From ATX-6F1 sp943369485 (GTDB taxonomy: Bacteria; Cyanobacteriota; Cyanobacteriia; PCC-6307; Cyanobiaceae), in contig CALRNH020000009.1 in NCBI GenBank assembly GCA_943369485.1, positions 95,944 through 159,943 of the forward strand: a DNA stretch of 64,000 bases, in the 5' to 3' direction. Within the stretch, counting starts at the first letter, position 1. The number at the start of each line of letters is the position of its first letter. The position numbers and the translations under genes were made by a program. Positions 61,411 through 64,000 of the stretch are shown one piece after another. The notes beneath the pieces are model-generated. The model was not told the origin of the DNA, did not search any database, and saw only the letters and a list, made by a program, of their open reading frames with translations.

Positions 61411-62199
61411 TCAGGCGGCGGTGGAAGCGTTCAGCGGCTGGCCGGTGTTGCCGCGGCGAGCAACGAACAATGGATGGAGCTCCTCGAGCTGCGCACCGTT
61501 GGGTAGTTCGAGGCAGTAGCCGGCCCCGTAGACGGTCTTGATGAATTGGGGCTTGCGCGGGTCTGGCTCCAGCTTGGTGCGCAGGTGGCGGATGTGGACC
61601 CGGATCGTTTCGATGTCGTCGTCGGGTTCGTAGCCCCACACCTCCTTGAGGATCAGCGCTGGGGCCACCGTTTGACCGTGGCGCTGCAGCAGGCAGTGGA
61701 GGAGTTCGAATTCCAGGTGGGTGAGCCGCACCGGCGCGTCGAACCAGTTGGCTTCGAAGCGCTCGGGCACCAGGATCAAAGGCCCGTAGCTCAGGATTTC
61801 ACTGGGTTTGGAGGACACCGGCGCCCGCTCGGTGCGGCGCAGCAGGGCCTTGATGCGCACCTGGAGCTCCTCGAGGTGAAAGGGCTTGGTGAGGTAGTCA
61901 TCGGCGCCGGAATTGAATCCGCTCACGATGTCCTTGGTGCCCCCCAGGGTCGAAATCACCATGATTGGAATGTGGGCGGTGCGCTCGTCCCGGCGCAGCC
62001 TCTGGCAGAGGGTGAGACCATCCACTTTGGGAAGGATCAGCTCCAGCAGGATCAGGTCAGGGCTGAACTGCAGGGCCAGGGCCTGGCCCTTGAGGCCGTC
62101 TTCGGCGCCTTGCACGTCGAAGCCAGTGCGTTCCAGCTGGGCCGTCACCTGCTCTCGCATGGCGCGGTCTTCGTCGATCAACAGGATGCTGGGCTTCAT
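61411..62199 (-). CDS. rpaA: response regulator RpaA with Glu at the phospho-acceptor position
   Basis: A 262-residue OmpR-type regulator that carries circadian clock output from SasA to genome-wide gene expression. The DNA-binding part is nearly the RpaA consensus: RLTHLEFELLHCLLQRHGQT, ILKEVWGYEPDDDIETIRVH and FIKTVYGAGYCLELP. In the receiver the acidic pair (Asp9, Glu10) and Lys105 are kept, but position 53 is Glu (codon GAG, complement of 62041-62043) in LILLELILPKVDG, where RpaA has Asp53. Ser83-Thr84 replaces the usual Thr-Ala. The ATG at 62199 gives the standard RpaA N-terminus (MKPSILLID). Confidence 0.93.
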   Translation of the reverse strand: MKPSILLIDEDRAMREQVTAQLERTGFDVQGAEDGLKGQALALQFSPDLILLELILPKVDGLTLCQRLRRDERTAHIPIMVISTLGGTKDIVSGFNSGADDYLTKPFHLEELQVRIKALLRRTERAPVSSKPSEILSYGPLILVPERFEANWFDAPVRLTHLEFELLHCLLQRHGQTVAPALILKEVWGYEPDDDIETIRVHIRHLRTKLEPDPRKPQFIKTVYGAGYCLELPNGAQLEELHPLFVARRGNTGQPLNASTAA

Positions 62200-62583
62200 G
62201 GCTGCGGCCGTTGACGCAGCTGGCGACGGCTCCAGGGGAGCGTCACGGGGGCCGGCGGTGGAGCGCCGGGGCCTGGGGCCAACGGAGGGCAGAGGGTCGG
62301 TCGTGAGCAGCACCGGGGCAAAGTCAACGCTTTTCCTTTCGATTCGCATTTTCATCCGATTTCCACGCGCCTGCGACCATGACGGCCTTCTGGCAGGGCC
62401 TGGACCCTCAGCCACTGGCCAGGAATGAGATGAAATTGCACCTACCTATGGCGCAGAAGCCCTGCGGCAGCTGAGGTGAGCCGATGGGCGGGCCACGGCT
62501 GTCTTCGGAGAACTTAAGAATTTCTTCACGATTGAAGCCGGTTGCCGGGGCCTTCCGCAGGCCACGGGGCATGCCCGAGGGCC
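62200..62583 (-). other. rpaA upstream region, no gene seen
   Basis: About 380 bases between rpaA and the tRNA-Asn terminator. It should contain the rpaA promoter on the minus strand. An AT-rich patch lies around 62510-62540 (with CTTAAG) and another around 62335-62360, followed in minus sense by a TTGACT that could be a -35 box, but no convincing -10 follows. No conserved ORF was recognised. Confidence 0.35.
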
Positions 62584-62614
62584 AAAAAAAGACCCCAGCC
62601 ATGGGGCTGGAGTC
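62584..62614 (-). terminator. Rho-independent terminator after tRNA-Asn
   Basis: On the minus strand GACTCCAGCC, a CCAT loop and GGCTGGGGTC form a ten-pair stem (one G-U), followed directly by seven T. It begins nine bases after the tRNA 3' end. Confidence 0.85.
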
Positions 62615-62622
62615 TTGGCAAA

Positions 62623-62694
62623 CTCCCCGGGCGGGATTCGAACCTGCGACCAATCGATTAACAGTCGACCGCTCTACCGCTGAGCTACCGAGGA
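62623..62694 (-). tRNA. trnN: tRNA-Asn (GTT)
   Basis: A 72-base cloverleaf on the minus strand. The acceptor arms TCCTCGG and CCGGGGA pair with one G-U; the D arm has GTAGCTCAGCGGTAGAGC; the anticodon loop is CTGTTAA with GTT; the T arm is GGTTCGAATC-like. The discriminator base is G and CCA is not encoded. It lies 16 bases after the ABC ATPase stop and may be read from the same transcript. Confidence 0.96.
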
Positions 62695-62710
62695 TGGCAA
62701 CCGCTCGAAC

Positions 62711-63442
62711 CTACCCCTCGGCCTGTCCGACCGGCAAGGGGGTGAGCAGGCGTCGCAGGGCGCTTCCGTCCTGCCAGGAACCCAGGTGACCACGCTCCAT
62801 CAGCGCTGCGGCGGTGCAGCGTTCCAGCTCGTCCAGCCGATGGGTGATCCACAGAGCCGTGAGCGGCTCCTTGGGGCGTTGGCAGAGGGCGCAGATCAGA
62901 TCCAACACATCGTCCTGGCTCTCAGGGTCCAGGAGGGCGGTGGGTTCATCGAGCAGCAGCAGCCCGGCCTCGCTGGCCAGGGCGCCGGCGATGGCCAGCC
63001 TCTGTTTCTGGCCGCCGCTGAGGGTGTGGATCGGCCGCTGGTCCAATCCCCCCAGGCCCACCTGCTCAAGGGCTGCCCGCAGGCGGCGCTGACGGTCAAG
63101 CGCCGTCAGGTTCGCCGGCATGGAGAGTTGCAGGTCGCTGCCGCAGCTGGGCAGGAGCAGCTGATGGTCGGGGTTCTGAAACACCAGGGCGGGTTTGAGC
63201 GCCAGCCGCAGCCGCCCCCGGCTGGGCTCCAGCAGGCCGGCGATCAGGCGCAACAACGTGCTCTTGCCACTGCCGTTGCCGCCCACGATCATCCACAGCC
63301 CTGGACGGGGGATGGTGAGGCTGCAATGGGCCAGGGCCGTGGCCCCTGTGGGCCACGCGAAGGCCAGCTGCTCGATGACCAGGGGCGGCTCGCTCGGCGG
63401 TGGCTCAGGGGACGCCAGCAGGTTGCCTGTCAAGTGCCTCAA
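62711..63442 (-). CDS. ABC transporter ATP-binding protein, CbiO/EcfA-like
   Basis: A 243-residue ATPase subunit. Walker A is GGNGSGKSTLL, the signature LSGGQKQRLAIAGAL, Walker B LLLLDEPTALLD, and the H-loop WITHRLDEL. The Q-loop LVFQNPDHQLLLPSCGSDL is characteristic of ECF/cobalt-type (CbiO/EcfA) ATPases, so a vitamin or metal importer is likely, but no S or T component lies in the window. It overlaps the UPF0367 gene by four bases. Confidence 0.86.
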   Translation of the reverse strand: MRHLTGNLLASPEPPPSEPPLVIEQLAFAWPTGATALAHCSLTIPRPGLWMIVGGNGSGKSTLLRLIAGLLEPSRGRLRLALKPALVFQNPDHQLLLPSCGSDLQLSMPANLTALDRQRRLRAALEQVGLGGLDQRPIHTLSGGQKQRLAIAGALASEAGLLLLDEPTALLDPESQDDVLDLICALCQRPKEPLTALWITHRLDELERCTAAALMERGHLGSWQDGSALRRLLTPLPVGQAEG

Positions 63443-63705
63443 TCGTCGAAGGAGAATCCCGGGCGCTTGCCGCCACCGCCACCGGTGGTGGATTTTTCGT
63501 AGAGCTGAACGGCCACCAGCTCACTGCTGAGCAGGGCGATGCGTTTCTCCTCGTCCTTTTCGCAGGTGAGTTCAAGCACGCGGGGGTGCCCGCTTTCCAG
63601 GGCCTCTTTGATCTGGCTGTGGAGAGCCTGGGCCGCCTCCAGGTCCTTGCGCTGCACGGCCACCGGCATGGGGCTCAGCTTGAGGGAGAGCTCGACGACG
63701 TACAC
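63439..63705 (-). CDS. UPF0367 family protein
   Basis: An 88-residue cyanobacterial protein: MYVVELSLKLSPMPVAVQRK at the start, LELTCEKDEEKRIALLSSEL in the middle and a Gly-rich end KRPGFSFDD. These match the UPF0367 family, of unknown function. It is divergent from psbD (147 bases) and translationally coupled to the downstream ABC ATPase through an ATGA overlap. Confidence 0.87.
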   Translation of the reverse strand: MYVVELSLKLSPMPVAVQRKDLEAAQALHSQIKEALESGHPRVLELTCEKDEEKRIALLSSELVAVQLYEKSTTGGGGGKRPGFSFDD

Positions 63706-63838
63706 GGGCGCCCGAAAGAAGGTGCCGCCACTCTGGCGAATCGTTGCCCCCCTGAGTGGATCTACTCAATTCGGCCCCCTGGGCGGCGGAGGCCCCCGAT
63801 CGGCATCGGTTGTCCGTACCATTGCCGTGTAAAGGAAC

Positions 63839-63856
63839 ATGAAGACACCCTCATGA
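63839..63856 (+). CDS. five-codon upstream ORF ending on the psbD start codon
   Basis: ATG at 63839 follows AAAGGAAC, the best ribosome site in the region, and encodes MKTPS followed by a TGA that overlaps the psbD ATG (ATGA at 63853-63856). psbD itself has no good ribosome site at the normal distance. It may be a leader that feeds ribosomes to psbD; it may equally be chance. Confidence 0.35.
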   Translation: MKTPS

Positions 63857-64000
63857 CGATTGCTGTAGGGCGCGCGCCTTCGGCCCGGGGATGGTTCGAC
63901 GTCCTCGATGACTGGCTCAAGCGCGACCGTTTCGTTTTCGTGGGGTGGTCCGGTCTGCTGCTGTTCCCCACGGCCTACCTGGCCCTGGGCGGCTGGCTCA
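63853..64000 (+). CDS. psbD: photosystem II D2 protein, N-terminal part (cut by window edge)
   Basis: The first 49 residues of D2: MTIAVGRAPSARGWFDVLDD, then WLKRDRFVFVGWSGLLLFP and the beginning of the first membrane helix, as in all known D2 proteins. D2 binds the PSII reaction centre pigments and QA. The gene continues past the window. The ATG is fixed by the conserved N-terminus. Confidence 0.97.
   Translation, partial: MTIAVGRAPSARGWFDVLDDWLKRDRFVFVGWSGLLLFPTAYLALGGWL

Noticed and set aside
62200..62415. 72-residue N-terminal extension of RpaA
   Set aside because: The open frame continues but encodes Pro/Arg/Ala-rich sequence, while the ATG at 62199 matches the normal RpaA start; the position 53 numbering agrees with it.
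62408..62653. Minus-strand ORF overlapping tRNA-Asn
   Set aside because: Its N-terminal part is the tRNA sequence itself, so it cannot be a real gene.

Overview
The window is a GC-rich piece of a cyanobacterial chromosome. psbD, ndh genes, chlM, pds/crtB, ycf3, ycf34, rpaA/rpaB, PedR, a UPF0367 gene and DHNA-CoA thioesterase all point to a cyanobacterium. The GC content and the order of the genes, which I remember as shared with marine Prochlorococcus/Synechococcus (crtB-pds-ndhM-rbcR-ndhF-ndhD; rpaB next to plsX-fabH-fabD; rpaA next to holB-tmk), suggest a Cyanobium-type alpha-picocyanobacterium. No phage, IS element, CRISPR array or genomic island was seen. Almost everything is vertically inherited core genome packed with very short spacers and frequent overlaps.

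Layout. 1-6 kb: phylloquinone genes (menC end, menE, DHNA-CoA thioesterase) and ndhH, with small membrane proteins between them. 6-11 kb: rsmH, DUF456, cysteine desulfurase, a secreted unknown, a Ycf29-type regulator and an RluA-like protein. 11-19.6 kb: chlM, nagA, purE, an AI-2E/PerM-type transporter, cysC, SUI1, glutaminase plus an Anbu proteasome-like peptidase, and a PIG-V-like mannosyltransferase. 19.6-26 kb: trpB, hrcA, rhodanese, DUF3352, sixA, gltA. 26-32 kb: ndhA-I-G-E operon, nadK, CYTH, an unlisted 51-residue ORF, pedR, metF. 32-44 kb: sugar-nucleotide transferase, scpA, ndhD, ndhF, a Z-ISO-like protein, rbcR, ndhM, pds, crtB. 44-47 kb: an alpha/beta hydrolase, then about 1.6 kb of decayed sequence with remnants of a DevB/DevC exporter. 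47-54 kb: RNA-binding protein, cca, ycf34, tsaB, ydcF, plsC-fabD-fabH-plsX. 54-64 kb: rpaB, radA, ycf3, copper P-type ATPase, tmk, holB, rpaA, tRNA-Asn, an ABC ATPase, UPF0367 and the start of psbD.

Functionally the window holds seven NDH-1 subunits plus NdhM (H, A, I, G, E, D, F, M), three photosystem/pigment assembly themes (phylloquinone, chlorophyll, carotenoid), the fatty acid/phospholipid initiation set, and five transcriptional regulators tied to light or redox (RpaA, RpaB, PedR, RbcR, Ycf29-like). The most striking observation is that the clock output regulator RpaA carries Glu at its phospho-acceptor position 53, where Asp is expected: a natural version of the classic phosphomimetic change. 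Other unusual points are the decayed devBC locus, an RluA-type enzyme without the catalytic Asp, an 11-residue repeat in front of PlsX, two genes whose conserved N-termini begin before any standard start codon, and a five-codon ORF ending on the psbD start codon.
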